Notes: generated by a model from the letters alone, not told the origin. A stretch of 64,000 bases of DNA from Roseomonas elaeocarpi (GCF_042433915.1 NZ_JBHLUN010000011.1:1-64000), one strand, 5' to 3'. Shown: positions 50,715-62,482, numbered from the stretch's first letter. Translations and numbers: made by a program.

Positions 50715-52244
50715 ATGAGCAACGGGATCACCACCAGCCGGCGGAGCCTTCTCGGCGCGGCGGCCGCCCTGCCCTTCCTGCGGATGCCCGCCCGCGCGCA
50801 GAAGCAGCCGGACACGCTGATCTTCGGCCTTTCGACCTTTCCGCCCAACCTGCAACCCTGGGTGAGCACCGGCGCCTCGGCCGGCACGATCAAGCTCCTG
50901 ACCCATGGCTCGCTGCTGTCCTACGACAAGCAGGGAGAGCTGCAGGGCGAACTGGCGGAAAGCTGGTCGGTGGACGGCGACGGCGCCTGGGTTTTCAAGC
51001 TGCGGCAGGGCTGCGTCTTCCACAACGGGGAGCCGGTGACCGCCGAGGATGTGAAATGGTCGATCGAGCAGATCGCCGGCGAACGCTCCACCGCCTACAT
51101 GCGCGCGCAGTTCCAGAGCATCGCGCGCGTCGAGATCCCCGATCCGGCCACGGTGCGGATCGTCACCAAGGAACCGATGGCGCCGCTGCCGAGCTGGTTC
51201 GTCAACTACAACGTCTTCGTCATCTGGCGGAAGTCGGCGGCCAACGAGCCGATCGGCTGCGGCCCCTATCGGGTCACGGCGCAGGAGCGCGGCTCCTCCA
51301 TCGAGCTCACGAAGTTCGACAAGTTCTACAAGCCCGGCCTGCCGAAGCTGCGCACGCTGCGCTTCGTGGTCTACGCCGACGAGAACCTTCGCACGGCCGC
51401 ACTTCAGTCGGGCGACGTGGACATGATCGAGTACGTGCCCTGGCAGTCCATGGCGGCGATCGAGGCGGACCCGCGCCTGAAGCTCGACGCCAAGGACGGG
51501 CCGTTCATGGACATCCTGTTCAACGGCTCCAAGGGTCCCTTCGCCGATGCGCGCGTGCGCCGCGCCGTGGCCCATGCGGTGAAGCGCGAGGACATCGTGA
51601 AGGCCGCTTTCTACGGCCGCGGCGCGTCGCTGGAAGGCGTGCCGATCACCCCAGGCACGCCCTGGTACGACGAGCAGCTGGCCCATGGCTGGAACTACGA
51701 CCCGGCACGCTCCAAGGCGCTGCTGGCCGAGGCCGGCATGGCGGACGGGTTCCAGACGACGCTGCTGGCAACCGCCACCTACGGCATGCACAAGGACACG
51801 GCCGAGGTGGTGCAGCAGCACCTGGCCGCGGTGGGCATCCAGTGCGAGCTGCGCCTGCCCGACTGGGCGACGCGCGTGAATCTCGGCACCCGCGGGCAGT
51901 ACGAGATCGCGATCCACGGCACCTCGGCCGACAGCAATGATCCGGACGGGTTGTCGGCCGTGCTCGACACCTCGCTCGCGCCGACGCACGGGCGCTCCTT
52001 CGGCCTCAAGGCGCCGCGCACCGTGGAGCTGATGGCCAAGGGCCGCACCGAGTTCGATCAGAACAAGCGCGTCGCGATCTACAAGGACATGCAGCACGCG
52101 GCCCTGGAGGAGGTGCCGATGGTCGGCCTCGCCTGGCGCTCGCAGGGCTACGGCATGGTCAAGAACCTTCAGGGTTTCACCAACCTCGCCGGCGGTGCCG
52201 GAACACAGTCGGTGATCCAGCTCGAGGAGGTGGTGTTCGGCTGA
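50715..52244 (+). CDS. ABC transporter substrate-binding protein, family 5 (dipeptide type)
   Basis: A 509-residue periplasmic binding protein. Its N-terminus TTSRRSLLGAAAALPFLRMP followed by ARA-QK looks like a twin-arginine signal. The mature protein has PDTLIFGLSTFPPNLQPWVS, GEPVTAEDVKWSIEQI, IGCGPYRVTAQE and DARVRRAVAHAVKREDIV. ATG at 50715 has ggaggccgag upstream. It is the first gene of a five-gene operon. The 258-base gap before it (50457-50714) has a 6-bp hairpin after the epimerase stop but no gene. Confidence 0.92.
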   Translation: MSNGITTSRRSLLGAAAALPFLRMPARAQKQPDTLIFGLSTFPPNLQPWVSTGASAGTIKLLTHGSLLSYDKQGELQGELAESWSVDGDGAWVFKLRQGCVFHNGEPVTAEDVKWSIEQIAGERSTAYMRAQFQSIARVEIPDPATVRIVTKEPMAPLPSWFVNYNVFVIWRKSAANEPIGCGPYRVTAQERGSSIELTKFDKFYKPGLPKLRTLRFVVYADENLRTAALQSGDVDMIEYVPWQSMAAIEADPRLKLDAKDGPFMDILFNGSKGPFADARVRRAVAHAVKREDIVKAAFYGRGASLEGVPITPGTPWYDEQLAHGWNYDPARSKALLAEAGMADGFQTTLLATATYGMHKDTAEVVQQHLAAVGIQCELRLPDWATRVNLGTRGQYEIAIHGTSADSNDPDGLSAVLDTSLAPTHGRSFGLKAPRTVELMAKGRTEFDQNKRVAIYKDMQHAALEEVPMVGLAWRSQGYGMVKNLQGFTNLAGGAGTQSVIQLEEVVFG

Positions 52245-53190
52245 TGCTCTGGCTCCTCCGTCGCATCGGGGTTTCGCTGGTGCTGGTCTGGGTGGTGGCG
52301 ACCATCGTCTTCATGGCGCTGCACCTCGTGCCGGGTGACCCTGCGGAACTGCTCCTGTCCTCCGGCGGCGTGGCGCCCGATCCGGCCGCGGTGGAGGAGC
52401 TGCGCGACCGCCTCGGTCTTAACCGCCCGATCCTGTCGCAGTACGCGAGCTTCCTGGAAGGCCTGGCGCAGGGCGATCTCGGCACCTCGCTGGTGGACGA
52501 CTATCCGGTGGCGCAGGAGATTGCGCTGCGCCTGCCGCGCACGCTGGAGATCATCCTGGCGGGCACGATCCTGTCGGTGGTGGTCGCGATGCCGGCGGGG
52601 ATCTTCGCCGCGCTCAACCGCGGCGGCGTCTTCGACAAGGTGGCGTCCTGGGTGGCGGCGGTGCTGCTGGCCATTCCCGTCTTCGTGGTAGGCACGCTGC
52701 TGGTGCTGATCCTGGCGCAGCAGCTGCGCGTCATGCCGGCCGGCGGCTACGTGCCGCTGTTGCAGAACCCGACGCAGCACTTCGTGTTGCTGTCGCTGCC
52801 GGCGCTGGCGATCGCCAAGGGGTTGGCCGCCGTGGTGTATCGCATGACGCGAGCCTCGGTGCTGGATGCGTTGTCGCGCGACTACGTCCGCACCGCGCGC
52901 GCCAAGGGGCTGACGCCGATGCGGGTGCTGCTGCGCCACGTGGTGCGCAACGCCATGAACCCGGTGCTGACGGTGCTGGGCCTGCAGATGGGCGCGCTGC
53001 TCGGCGGCACGGTGCTGGTGGAATACGTGTTCAACTGGCCCGGCCTGTCCACGCCGCTGCTGCGCGCGGTGGAAGGGCGCGACTACCCGATGGTGGTGGG
53101 GATCGTGCTGACCATCTCGGCGCTGTTCCTGCTGCTCAACCTCGTCATGGAGCTGCTCTACGCGGCGCTCGATCCCAGGATCCGCAACGC

Positions 53191-53194
<4 letters not shown>
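52244..53194 (+). CDS. Dipeptide-type ABC transporter permease (DppB-like)
   Basis: A 316-residue permease with six membrane segments. It starts LWLLRRIGVSLVLVWVVATI then VFMALHLVPGDPAE, the DppB/OppB signature. The EAA-like loop is DYVRTARAKGLTPMRVLLRH and a GALLGGTVLVEYVFNWPG segment follows. Its ATG overlaps the binding-protein stop by one base, and its own stop overlaps the next start (ATGA). Confidence 0.93.
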
Positions 53195-55055
<1,861 letters not shown>

Positions 55056-55059
<4 letters not shown>

Positions 55060-56051
55060 GCGCTGCCATCGAGACATCGCCCGCGGATGCGCCTCTGATC
55101 GAAGCGAAGGGGCTTTCCAAGACCTTCGGCGGCGGCTTTCTCAGCCGCGCCAGGCCGGTGCAGGCGGTTCGCGGCATCGACGCGGGCGTCCGGCGCGGGG
55201 AAGCGCTGGGCGTGGTGGGCGAGAGCGGTTCGGGCAAGAGCACGCTGGGGCGGCTGATGCTGGGGCTGATGCCGGCCACGGGTGGCACCATCCGCTTCGA
55301 CGGGGTGCCCGTGACGGGGGCCTCGGGACGGGACTGGCGGCAGCTGCGCCGGCGCATGCAGATCGTGTTCCAGGACCCGTTCAGCAGCCTCGACCCGCGC
55401 CGCCGCGTGGGCCCGCAGATCGCCGACGGTCTGCTGATCCACGGGTTGATGGACGCGCCGCGCCGCGACGCCCGGGTGGCGGAGCTGCTGACGCAGGTCG
55501 GCCTCGACCCGTCGCATGCCGGGCGCTTCCCGCACGAGTTCTCGGGCGGGCAGCGGCAGCGCATCGGCATCGCTCGCGCCCTGGCCACGGGGCCGGAGTT
55601 CCTGGTGGCCGACGAGCCGGTGTCGGCGCTCGACGTGTCGATCCAGGCGCAGGTGGTGAACCTGCTGGCCGACCTTCGGCAGCGGCTCGGCCTGGCGCTG
55701 CTGTTCATCAGCCACGACCTGCCGGTGGTGCGGCACCTCTGTGACCGGGTGCTGGTGATGTACCTGGGCCGCGTCATGGAGGAAGGGCCGGCCGAGGAGG
55801 TCTTCAGCCGCCCGCGCCACCCCTACACGCGCGCCCTGCTCTCGGCGACGCCGCGGCTCGATCCGAAGCACCGGACCCGCCGCATCCTGCTCACGGGCGA
55901 TCCGCCGAGCCCGTCCAATCCGCCCTCGGGCTGCGTGTTCCGCACGCGCTGCGCCCACGCCCAGCCCCGCTGTGCCGAGACCGTGCCGGAACTCCGCGAG
56001 TTCGGCGGGGCCGCCCGGGTCGCCTGCGTGCGGGCCGAAGAACTGAACTGA
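55056..56051 (+). CDS. Dipeptide-type ABC transporter ATP-binding protein (DppF-like)
   Basis: A 331-residue ATPase. It has Walker A GESGSGKSTLGRLM, Q-loop IVFQDPFSSLDPRRRVG, signature FSGGQRQRIGIARALA, Walker B FLVADEPVSALD and H-loop FISHDLPVV. The oligopeptide-transporter C-terminal motif CVFRTRCAHAQPRC follows. ATG at 55056 overlaps the fusion gene's stop. It forms the heterodimeric ATPase with the DppD half of the fusion. Confidence 0.93.
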
Positions 56052-56101
56052 TCCGGGCCGTCCGCTCACCCCGGCCCCTTTCCACCAGGAGACTGCGTCA
56101 G

Positions 56102-56917
56102 ATGGCCACTGCCACCAGCCCCAAGGTCCATATGGGGACCCTCACCGCCGGCGAGGCGCGCGAGATCTTCGCCCGCCGCCCGGTGATCCTGCTGCCGATG
56201 GGCAGCCACGAGGAACAGGGCCCGCACGCCCAGATGGGCGACTACCTGCTGGCCGAGAAGATGGCGGAGCTGATCGCGCTTCGCGCCACGGCGGCGGGCA
56301 CGGAAACCCTGGTGGCGCCGGTGCTGCCCTTTGGCGGGGCGGATTATTTCGGCTCCATGCCCGGCGGCATCGCCATCCGTCAGTCGACGCTGACCCTGGT
56401 GCTGCAGGACATGTTCAGCAACCTGCTCCGCCACGGCCTGACCCGGCTGATCGTGATCAACGGCCATGGCGGCAATGTCGGCCCGATCTACGACGTGACG
56501 CGCGAGCTGCACCGCGAGAAGGGCGTGGTGATCCCGAGCCTTTACCTGTGGAAGATTTCCTACGGGCTGCTGCCCGGCCTGATCGGCGCCGAGAAGGCGA
56601 AGCAGGTGTCCGGCCACGGCGCGGACCCGCTGACCAGCCTGGCCATGCACCTGATGCCCGAGAACCTGCGCCCCGACATGGTTCCGCAGACCAAGGAGCG
56701 GAAGGATTTCATGGGCCTGAAGATGACCGGCTGGGGCAAGGCCAGCTTCGAGGGCGCCGAGGTGGACATGCCGCTCGAATACGACATGACCTATGCCAAC
56801 GGCGTCGGCGCCGGCGACCCGCGCCTCTGCTCGGCGGAAACGGGTGCCCTGTTGTCGGAGAAGCTCACCGAGGTGTGCAGCAGCTTCGTGCAGCACTACG
56901 CCGCCCAGACCGCCTGA
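56102..56917 (+). CDS. Creatininase family amidohydrolase
   Basis: A 271-residue creatininase-fold metal hydrolase. The metal-binding pattern is LLPMGSHEEQGPHAQMGDYL (Glu, His, Asp), then NGHGGNVGPIYD, VSGHGADP and a terminal GDPRLCSAETGALL. Family members open cyclic amides such as creatinine or act in cofactor biosynthesis; the substrate here is not known. It begins 50 bases after the ABC operon with an aggaga ribosome-binding site, so the importer may bring in its substrate. Confidence 0.9.
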   Translation: MATATSPKVHMGTLTAGEAREIFARRPVILLPMGSHEEQGPHAQMGDYLLAEKMAELIALRATAAGTETLVAPVLPFGGADYFGSMPGGIAIRQSTLTLVLQDMFSNLLRHGLTRLIVINGHGGNVGPIYDVTRELHREKGVVIPSLYLWKISYGLLPGLIGAEKAKQVSGHGADPLTSLAMHLMPENLRPDMVPQTKERKDFMGLKMTGWGKASFEGAEVDMPLEYDMTYANGVGAGDPRLCSAETGALLSEKLTEVCSSFVQHYAAQTA

Positions 56918-56946
56918 ACGGGTGACCTGAACGGCTGGACCGCGGG

Positions 56947-56962
56947 ACGGCCGGAAGGCCGT
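56947..56962 (+). terminator. Terminator after the creatininase gene
   Basis: A 6-bp stem acggcc/ggccgt closed by a GGAA tetraloop lies 30 bases after the stop and is followed by TTTC. It probably ends the ABC-creatininase operon. Confidence 0.55.
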
Positions 56963-57132
56963 TTCGCGCGTCGCGTGATGCGGTTGCAGCCACAGGTTGC
57001 TGGAGTGTTAACGGCCTCCTGCCGCACAGGGGGTTTATGCGTGTCACCCCGGCCTCCTCCCGTGCCCGCTACCCCTTCGCGAACCGGCGGGCGTTAAGCG
57101 AGGATTCACGGCTATCCGCCACGATCCTGCGT

Positions 57133-57330
57133 ATGATCGCGCTGAACTCCCTGTCGGCCTTCTCGCAGGATGTTGCCCGCACCGGCAGCACCACGGGCGT
57201 CACTCCGGTGCGCAGCCGCAGCATCGAGGCGGTCGGGCGGAGCGAGTCGCCGGGCCGGAGCCTGGAGGCCATTCCGGAGCAGCCCAGCAAGCCGCTGCCC
57301 CGTGGCTCGCTGCTGGACCTGAAGGTGTGA
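57133..57330 (+). CDS. Hypothetical protein, 65 aa
   Basis: A short Ser/Arg/Pro-rich protein (IALNSLSAFSQDVARTGSTT), probably disordered in its C-terminal half (EAIPEQPSKPLPRGSLLDLK). ATG at 57133 is preferred. An in-frame ATG at 57037 with an aggggg upstream would add 32 residues, some with codons atypical for this genome. No signal peptide or family is recognised. Confidence 0.45.
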   Translation: MIALNSLSAFSQDVARTGSTTGVTPVRSRSIEAVGRSESPGRSLEAIPEQPSKPLPRGSLLDLKV

Positions 57331-57402
57331 GCGAAACGCAGCGCAGGGTTTCCGCCGCGTAATCTGCTTGTGATTCGCCGGGCGCGATCGCATCTTCTTG
57401 TT

Positions 57403-57921
57403 ATGCGAACGGTAGATTCCGGCTCGTCATCGAGCCGAACGTCGCTTGAAGCGTTCGGGTTCAGGCCATTGCGGGCGTTGCTCCCGCTGCTGGTGGTGCT
57501 GAGCCTGCCCCTGGCGGCGCCCCTCCTCATCCCTCCGGCCGTGGCACAGACCGAGCAGGTCGCCCCTGCGCCTGCCCCACGGGTGTCCCGCGCCGCCCGG
57601 CCCGCGCGCCAGCGGCCCCGCACGGCACGGCCGGCGCCGAAGCTGGAGGAACCGACGCCTATCGCCCCGCTGCCGCCCCTGGCGACCACGGTGCCGGCAC
57701 CGAACTACGAGCTGGCGCCGGTGCCGAACCGTGATGTCCAGGCGCCGCGTGCCCTGGCGCGCGATGAGGATCGTCCCAGCTTCACGCCGGGCTTCCTGCC
57801 GCCGCCGAACTCGCGCCGCACCGGCACCAGCAGCATCACCGAGGACGATCTGGGCAGCCGCAACGCCGCGCTGCGCGAACTGACGCCCGGGGCGCGGCTG
57901 CGGCTTCCCTTCGTTTACTGA
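57403..57921 (+). CDS. Exported proline-rich hypothetical protein, 172 aa
   Basis: A secreted or periplasmic protein. A long signal segment (FRPLRALLPLLVVLSLPLAA then PLLIPPAVAQ) ends near AVAQ-TE. A basic Pro/Ala-rich region follows (RVSRAARPARQRPRTARPAP), then a disordered linker. The last third holds the most regular sequence (SITEDDLGSRNAALRELTPG, ARLRLPFVY). ATG at 57403 is used; GTG at 57370 is possible. The 3' end overlaps ftsY by seven bases on the opposite strand. Function is unknown. Confidence 0.65.
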   Translation: MRTVDSGSSSSRTSLEAFGFRPLRALLPLLVVLSLPLAAPLLIPPAVAQTEQVAPAPAPRVSRAARPARQRPRTARPAPKLEEPTPIAPLPPLATTVPAPNYELAPVPNRDVQAPRALARDEDRPSFTPGFLPPPNSRRTGTSSITEDDLGSRNAALRELTPGARLRLPFVY

Positions 57922-59414
57922 TCGAGCCCGACCAGCGAGCGGGCGAAATCCCGCGGGTCGAAGGGCCGGAGGTCGGCCGCCTTTTCGCCGACGCCGACGG
58001 CATGGACCGGCAGGCCGAACTCCTGCGCCAGCGCCACCACCACGCCGCCCTTGGCCGAGCCATCGAGCTTGGTCACCACGAGGCCGGTGACGTCCACCAT
58101 CTCGCGGAACACCTTGACCTGCTGCAGGGCGTTCTGGCCGGTGGTGGCATCCAGCACCAGCAGCGTCGCGTGTGGCACGGCGGCGTCCTTCTTGCGCAGG
58201 ACGCGCACGACCTTGCGCAGCTCCTCCATCAGGCCGGACTTGTTGTGCAGGCGCCCGGCGGTGTCCACCAGCAGCACGTCCATCCCTTCCGCCACCGCGC
58301 GGTCCAGCGCCTCGTGCGCCAGGCCGGCGGCATCGGCGCCGGTGCGCGCCGGCACCACCACGGGCGAGCCGGTGCGGTCGCCCCAGACCTGCAGCTGCTC
58401 CACCGCCGCGGCGCGGAAGGTATCGCCGGCGGCCAGCATCACGCGCCGGCGCTCGCCCCGCCACTGCTCGGCCAGCTTGGCGATGGTGGTGGTCTTGCCG
58501 GTGCCGTTCACGCCCACCATCAGCACGGTAAAGGGCTTGGTGCCCGGCGGCGGCACCAGCGGCTGCGCCACGGGAGCCAGGATGGCGGCGATCTCCTCGG
58601 CCAGCGCGAGCTTCACCTCCTCGTCCGAGACCTGCTTGCCGAAACGCGTGCGGCGGAACTTCTCCACGATCCGGCGTGAGGCCGCGACGCCGAGATCGGC
58701 CGCGATCAGCGTTTCCTCCAGCTCCTCCAGCGCGGCCTCGTCGAGGGGGCGCTTGGTGAAAAGGCCGGTGAGATTGTCGGTCAGCCGCTGCGTGGAGCGC
58801 TGCAGCCCGGCGCGCAGGCGGCCGAAAAAGCCGACCCCCGCGTTGGCGTTCGCGGGGGGTTCCTCAATCGGCGGCGGAGTTCCCGGCTCCTGGTCCGGGG
58901 GAAGGTCGGGGATGTCGTAAGGCGGTGGCTCGTCGACGTCCGGCTCGTCCTGGTCGGGCGGCACGGGGATCGGCGGCGGTGGCTCCTGCACCGGGGGCGG
59001 CACCGGCACGGGGTCGCCCGCGCGCGGGCCCACGGTGGCGGGAACCTCGCGGACCGGAATGGCCGGCATCACCGGCTGAACGACGGCAGGCTCCGGCAGC
59101 GTGGCCGGCGGGGCGAGGAACGCCGTGGCCGGCGGCGGCTCGGCCAGGGTCGTGGCCACGGGCGGTGCGGTGAGCGTGATGCTGGTGCTGCCGGGCCGCA
59201 GCGCGTCGTCCACCTGAACCACCGTGTCCACGGCGGGGATCGGGTTGTTCCAGATGTCGATCCCTTGCGCAGCCCCTTGGGCCGAAACCTCCGCGCCAGG
59301 GAGATCGACGGGCTGGGGCTCCGCCGCGGGCGCGACGGGCTCGGGCGAAACGGGTGCCGGGGCGGGAGCAGTGTCCCGGCCGGTGAAGCGGTTCCAGAGG
59401 TCCTTGAGCGCCAT
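57915..59414 (-). CDS. ftsY: Signal recognition particle receptor FtsY
   Basis: A 499-residue SRP-docking GTPase that delivers ribosome-nascent chains to the Sec translocon. The first ~190 residues are an unusually long Pro/Ala/Glu-rich, probably disordered A-domain. The NG domain follows: a helical N region (~195-290), G1 GVNGTGKTT at 301, DTFRAAAVEQL, DTAGRLHNK and TKLDGSAKGG. Start ATG at 59414. dapF lies immediately upstream on the same strand (24 bases). Confidence 0.95.
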   Translation of the reverse strand: MALKDLWNRFTGRDTAPAPAPVSPEPVAPAAEPQPVDLPGAEVSAQGAAQGIDIWNNPIPAVDTVVQVDDALRPGSTSITLTAPPVATTLAEPPPATAFLAPPATLPEPAVVQPVMPAIPVREVPATVGPRAGDPVPVPPPVQEPPPPIPVPPDQDEPDVDEPPPYDIPDLPPDQEPGTPPPIEEPPANANAGVGFFGRLRAGLQRSTQRLTDNLTGLFTKRPLDEAALEELEETLIAADLGVAASRRIVEKFRRTRFGKQVSDEEVKLALAEEIAAILAPVAQPLVPPPGTKPFTVLMVGVNGTGKTTTIAKLAEQWRGERRRVMLAAGDTFRAAAVEQLQVWGDRTGSPVVVPARTGADAAGLAHEALDRAVAEGMDVLLVDTAGRLHNKSGLMEELRKVVRVLRKKDAAVPHATLLVLDATTGQNALQQVKVFREMVDVTGLVVTKLDGSAKGGVVVALAQEFGLPVHAVGVGEKAADLRPFDPRDFARSLVGLDQ

Positions 59415-59438
59415 GCGGGTGCTGGCCTCCCTGCTATG

Positions 59439-60254
59439 TCAGAGTTCGAGCGTACCGAGGAACGCCGTGGCGACCGGCCCGGTCATGAGGACGTGGCCAT
59501 CCTCGCGCCACTGGATCAGGAGGTCCCCGCCCGGAAGCGACACCGTGGCCGTCCGGTTGCACAGCCCGCGCCGGTGGGCGTTCACCAGCGTGGCGCAGGC
59601 ACCGCTGCCGCAGGCCAGGGTCAGACCGGCGCCGCGTTCCCACACCACCAGGCGCAGGTGGTCAGGGGCGAGCACCTCGGTGAAGCCGATATTCGCCCGC
59701 TCCGGGAACCAGGCGTCATGCTCCAGCGCGGGACCGACTGCTGGGATGTCCAGTGCGTCCAGCGATGGCACGAAGAAGGTGGCGTGCGGGTTGCCCATCG
59801 AGCAGGCCGCGGGATCGCTGACGGGGCCGAGCGTCAACGGGAGGCGGAGCGTATCGGCCTCCCTCGCCAACGGCACGTCCCGCCAGCCGAGCCTGGCCTC
59901 GCCCATGTCCACCTCGACCAGCCCGCCGTCGCGGGCCGTGGCCACGAGGTCGCCCGAGATCGTGCGCACCGTGACGCTGGGCTTGCGAAGCTCCTCCATC
60001 AGCAGGCTGGCGACGCAGCGCGTGGCATTGCCGCAGGCACCGGCTTCCGAACCGTCAGGATTGCGGATCTGCATGAAGGCGTCGGCGCCGTCGTCGGCGG
60101 GCTCGATCACGATCAGCTGGTCGAAGCCCACTCCGCGCCGGCGGTCGCCGATCGCCACCACCGACTCGGTGGTCAGGGGGACGGGCGTCTGGCGGCCGTC
60201 GAGCACGACGAAGTCGTTGCCGAGGCCATGCATCTTTCGAAAGGGCGTGGTCAC
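59439..60254 (-). CDS. dapF: Diaminopimelate epimerase
   Basis: A 271-residue PLP-independent epimerase converting LL- to meso-diaminopimelate for lysine and peptidoglycan. It has FRKMHGLGNDFVVLDGR, NPDGSEAGACGNATRCVAS (first catalytic Cys) and TLACGSGACATLVNA (second catalytic Cys). GTG at 60254 gives the usual start VTTPFRKMHG. No ribosome-binding site precedes it, but a TATATC hexamer lies exactly six bases upstream, suggesting leaderless initiation. The longer open frame upstream is not conserved-looking. Confidence 0.94.
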   Translation of the reverse strand: MTTPFRKMHGLGNDFVVLDGRQTPVPLTTESVVAIGDRRRGVGFDQLIVIEPADDGADAFMQIRNPDGSEAGACGNATRCVASLLMEELRKPSVTVRTISGDLVATARDGGLVEVDMGEARLGWRDVPLAREADTLRLPLTLGPVSDPAACSMGNPHATFFVPSLDALDIPAVGPALEHDAWFPERANIGFTEVLAPDHLRLVVWERGAGLTLACGSGACATLVNAHRRGLCNRTATVSLPGGDLLIQWREDGHVLMTGPVATAFLGTLEL

Positions 60255-60426
60255 CGCGGCGATATAGGGCGCCGCGGCGTGAGTCGGAACCCGCCCCGTC
60301 GGGAACGAGCGCCGGGCCGACCGGGGCCATGCATCCCACCAGGCCGGCCCCGACTTGTCACCGCGCCGTGCTGCGGGTTCTCTTTCAGCCGACCCCCGGC
60401 GAAAGAACAGGCGAAAGAACAACGGC

Positions 60427-61647
60427 ATGGCAAGCGTCCCTTCCCCGCCTGATGCCCGGCCCGTGGTCCGCCCCGCGCCGGCCCTGCGCCGCATCCTCAA
60501 CCTCCATGACTTCGAGCCGGCGGCGCGCGGCGTCCTGCCGCGGCCCCTCTTCGGCTACGTCGCCGGCGCGGCGGAGGACAACGCCACGCTGGCCGACAAC
60601 CGTGCCGCCTTCGCCGAGTACGGCTTCAGCCCCCGGATCCTGACCGATGTCAGCCGGCGCTTGCAGGCGGTGGAACTGCTGGGTACGCGCTGGAACGCGC
60701 CCTTCGGCATCGCGCCGATGGGATTGGCGGCGATGATGAGCTACCGCGGCGACCTCGTCCTGGCGCGCGCCGCGGCCGGGGCGGGCATCCCGATGGTGCT
60801 GAGTGGAACCTCGCTGATCCCGATGGAGGAGGTCGCGCGCGCCGCGCCGGACAGCTGGTTCCAGGCCTACCTGCCGGGCGAGCCGGACCGGATCGCGGCG
60901 CTGGTGTCGCGGGCGGAGCGTGCCGGCTTCACGACGCTGGTGCTGACGGTGGACACCGCCGTGCTGCCCAGCCGCGAGAACAATGTCCGCAACGGCTTCT
61001 CCACGCCGCTGCGGCCCAGCCTGCGCCTGGCCTGGGACGGGATGATACGCCCGCGCTGGCTGGCTGGGATGCTGGCGCGGACGCTGCTGCGGCATGGCAT
61101 GCCGCATTTCGAGAATTCCTACGCCGAGCGCGGCGCACCGATCATCGCCCGCAACGCCCAGCGCGACCTGGGCAAGCGCGACCACCTGAACTGGACGCAC
61201 CTGGAGCAGATCCGCCGGCAATGGCGCGGCAAGCTGCTGGTGAAGGGCATCATCCGGGGTGAGGACGCCGCCCGGGCGCGGGAGATCGGGGCGGATGCGG
61301 TGATCGTCTCCACCCATGGCGGGCGGCAGCTCGACGGCACGGTGGCCTCGCTGCGCGCCCTTCCGGAGGTCGTGGCGGCGGCGGGCGGGATGCCGGTGCT
61401 GCTGGACAGCGGCGTGCGGCGCGGCACCGACGTGCTGAAGGCGATCGCGCTCGGCGCGCGCTTCGTGTTCGTGGGGCGCCCTTTCCTGTTCGCGGCCGCG
61501 GTGGCGGGCGAGGAAGGCGTCCGCCACGCGATCTCGCTGCTGTCGGGCGAGGTGGACCGGGACATGGCGATGCTGGGGATCAACAGCCTCGAGGAACTCG
61601 ACTCCTCCTGGCTGCGGCGGATCGGGGGCGTCGTGCACGGGGGCTGA
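60427..61647 (+). CDS. FMN-dependent alpha-hydroxy-acid oxidase/dehydrogenase (LldD-like)
   Basis: A 406-residue enzyme of the L-lactate dehydrogenase / glycolate oxidase / mandelate dehydrogenase family. FMN and catalytic motifs: PFGIAPMGLAAMMSYRGDLV, WFQAYLPGEPD, LVLTVDTAVLPSRENNVRNG, LLVKGI (Lys), VSTHGGRQLDGTVASL (catalytic His) and LLDSGVRRGTDVLKAIALGA ending FVFVGRPFLF. Substrate is not resolved by sequence alone. It is divergent from dapF with a 172-base spacer. Confidence 0.92.
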   Translation: MASVPSPPDARPVVRPAPALRRILNLHDFEPAARGVLPRPLFGYVAGAAEDNATLADNRAAFAEYGFSPRILTDVSRRLQAVELLGTRWNAPFGIAPMGLAAMMSYRGDLVLARAAAGAGIPMVLSGTSLIPMEEVARAAPDSWFQAYLPGEPDRIAALVSRAERAGFTTLVLTVDTAVLPSRENNVRNGFSTPLRPSLRLAWDGMIRPRWLAGMLARTLLRHGMPHFENSYAERGAPIIARNAQRDLGKRDHLNWTHLEQIRRQWRGKLLVKGIIRGEDAARAREIGADAVIVSTHGGRQLDGTVASLRALPEVVAAAGGMPVLLDSGVRRGTDVLKAIALGARFVFVGRPFLFAAAVAGEEGVRHAISLLSGEVDRDMAMLGINSLEELDSSWLRRIGGVVHGG

Positions 61648-61747
61648 ACGCCCCGCTTGCCGGTCAGCCGGCGCTGCCGGGCACCGCGTGCGCGGCCGCC
61701 TCGGCGGCGAGGCGCGCCTGAGGCGCGGCCGCCGGGAAGGCCGGGCG

Positions 61748-62482
61748 TCAGACCAGCCAGCGCATCGCGCGGCGGAGCTTCGCGGCGGCATCCTCCCGGT
61801 AGGGCTGCCCATGGGCGAAGATCACCTGTTCCGGCCGCCAGTCGAGGATCCGGCTCACGGCCGCGGCGGCGGCTTCGCGGCGCAGAAGCAGCACGGCGCG
61901 CAGGTGCGGCGCGGTGCCGCCTTCCGGCGCCGCGATGCCGGCCACCCTGGCCAGCTTCGCCACGGGCGGCGGCAGGCCGTTCGGGTCGAAGTTCTGGATC
62001 AGGTCGGTCAGGATCGTGGTGCGGCTCGGGCGATGAAAGAAGGCGACCTCGTGGAAGCCGAGGCCGCCCGGCACCACCACCTGGTCGATCTCGCCCGCCC
62101 AGGCCTCGGGCGGGCGGCTGCCGAGATCCGTGTCGAGCCGTACGCCGCTGCGCCGGACCTGCCCACGCTCCCGCAGGCCCGGGGCCGCCCAGGTGATCGC
62201 CTCGGGGCAGCGGCGCTGCCAGTCGCGCAGCAGGGTCCAGTGGACGATGTTGGGCGCCACGATGTGGCGGATCGGCCCGATCTCAGCCAGCGCCGCGAAG
62301 AGCGGCTCCGTCAGTCGCGTCGGCGAATGGAGCCAGAGGTCGCCATTGCCGAGGCGCGCCACGGTCATCCGGATCGGCACCGGCACGACGCCCAGCGCCA
62401 TCAGCGGCCCGCTGTCCACGATCCAGAGGTTCTCGCCCAGGGGCTTGGGCGTATCGAGCGGTGCATGAACGGCGGTGGGCAT
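61748..62482 (-). CDS. DUF4336 domain protein (metallo-beta-lactamase-fold-like)
   Basis: A 244-residue protein matching the DUF4336 pattern: LGENLWIVDSGPLM, VPIRMTVARLGNGDLWLHSP, IGPIRHIVAPNIVHWTLLRD, ITWAAPGLRER, FHEVAFFHRPSRTTILTDLI, and a final VIFAHGQPYREDAAAKLRRA. The layout resembles metallo-beta-lactamase-fold hydrolases, but the HxHxDH motif is absent, so catalysis is doubtful. ATG at 62482. It converges with the oxidase gene. Confidence 0.8.
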   Translation of the reverse strand: MPTAVHAPLDTPKPLGENLWIVDSGPLMALGVVPVPIRMTVARLGNGDLWLHSPTRLTEPLFAALAEIGPIRHIVAPNIVHWTLLRDWQRRCPEAITWAAPGLRERGQVRRSGVRLDTDLGSRPPEAWAGEIDQVVVPGGLGFHEVAFFHRPSRTTILTDLIQNFDPNGLPPPVAKLARVAGIAAPEGGTAPHLRAVLLLRREAAAAAVSRILDWRPEQVIFAHGQPYREDAAAKLRRAMRWLV

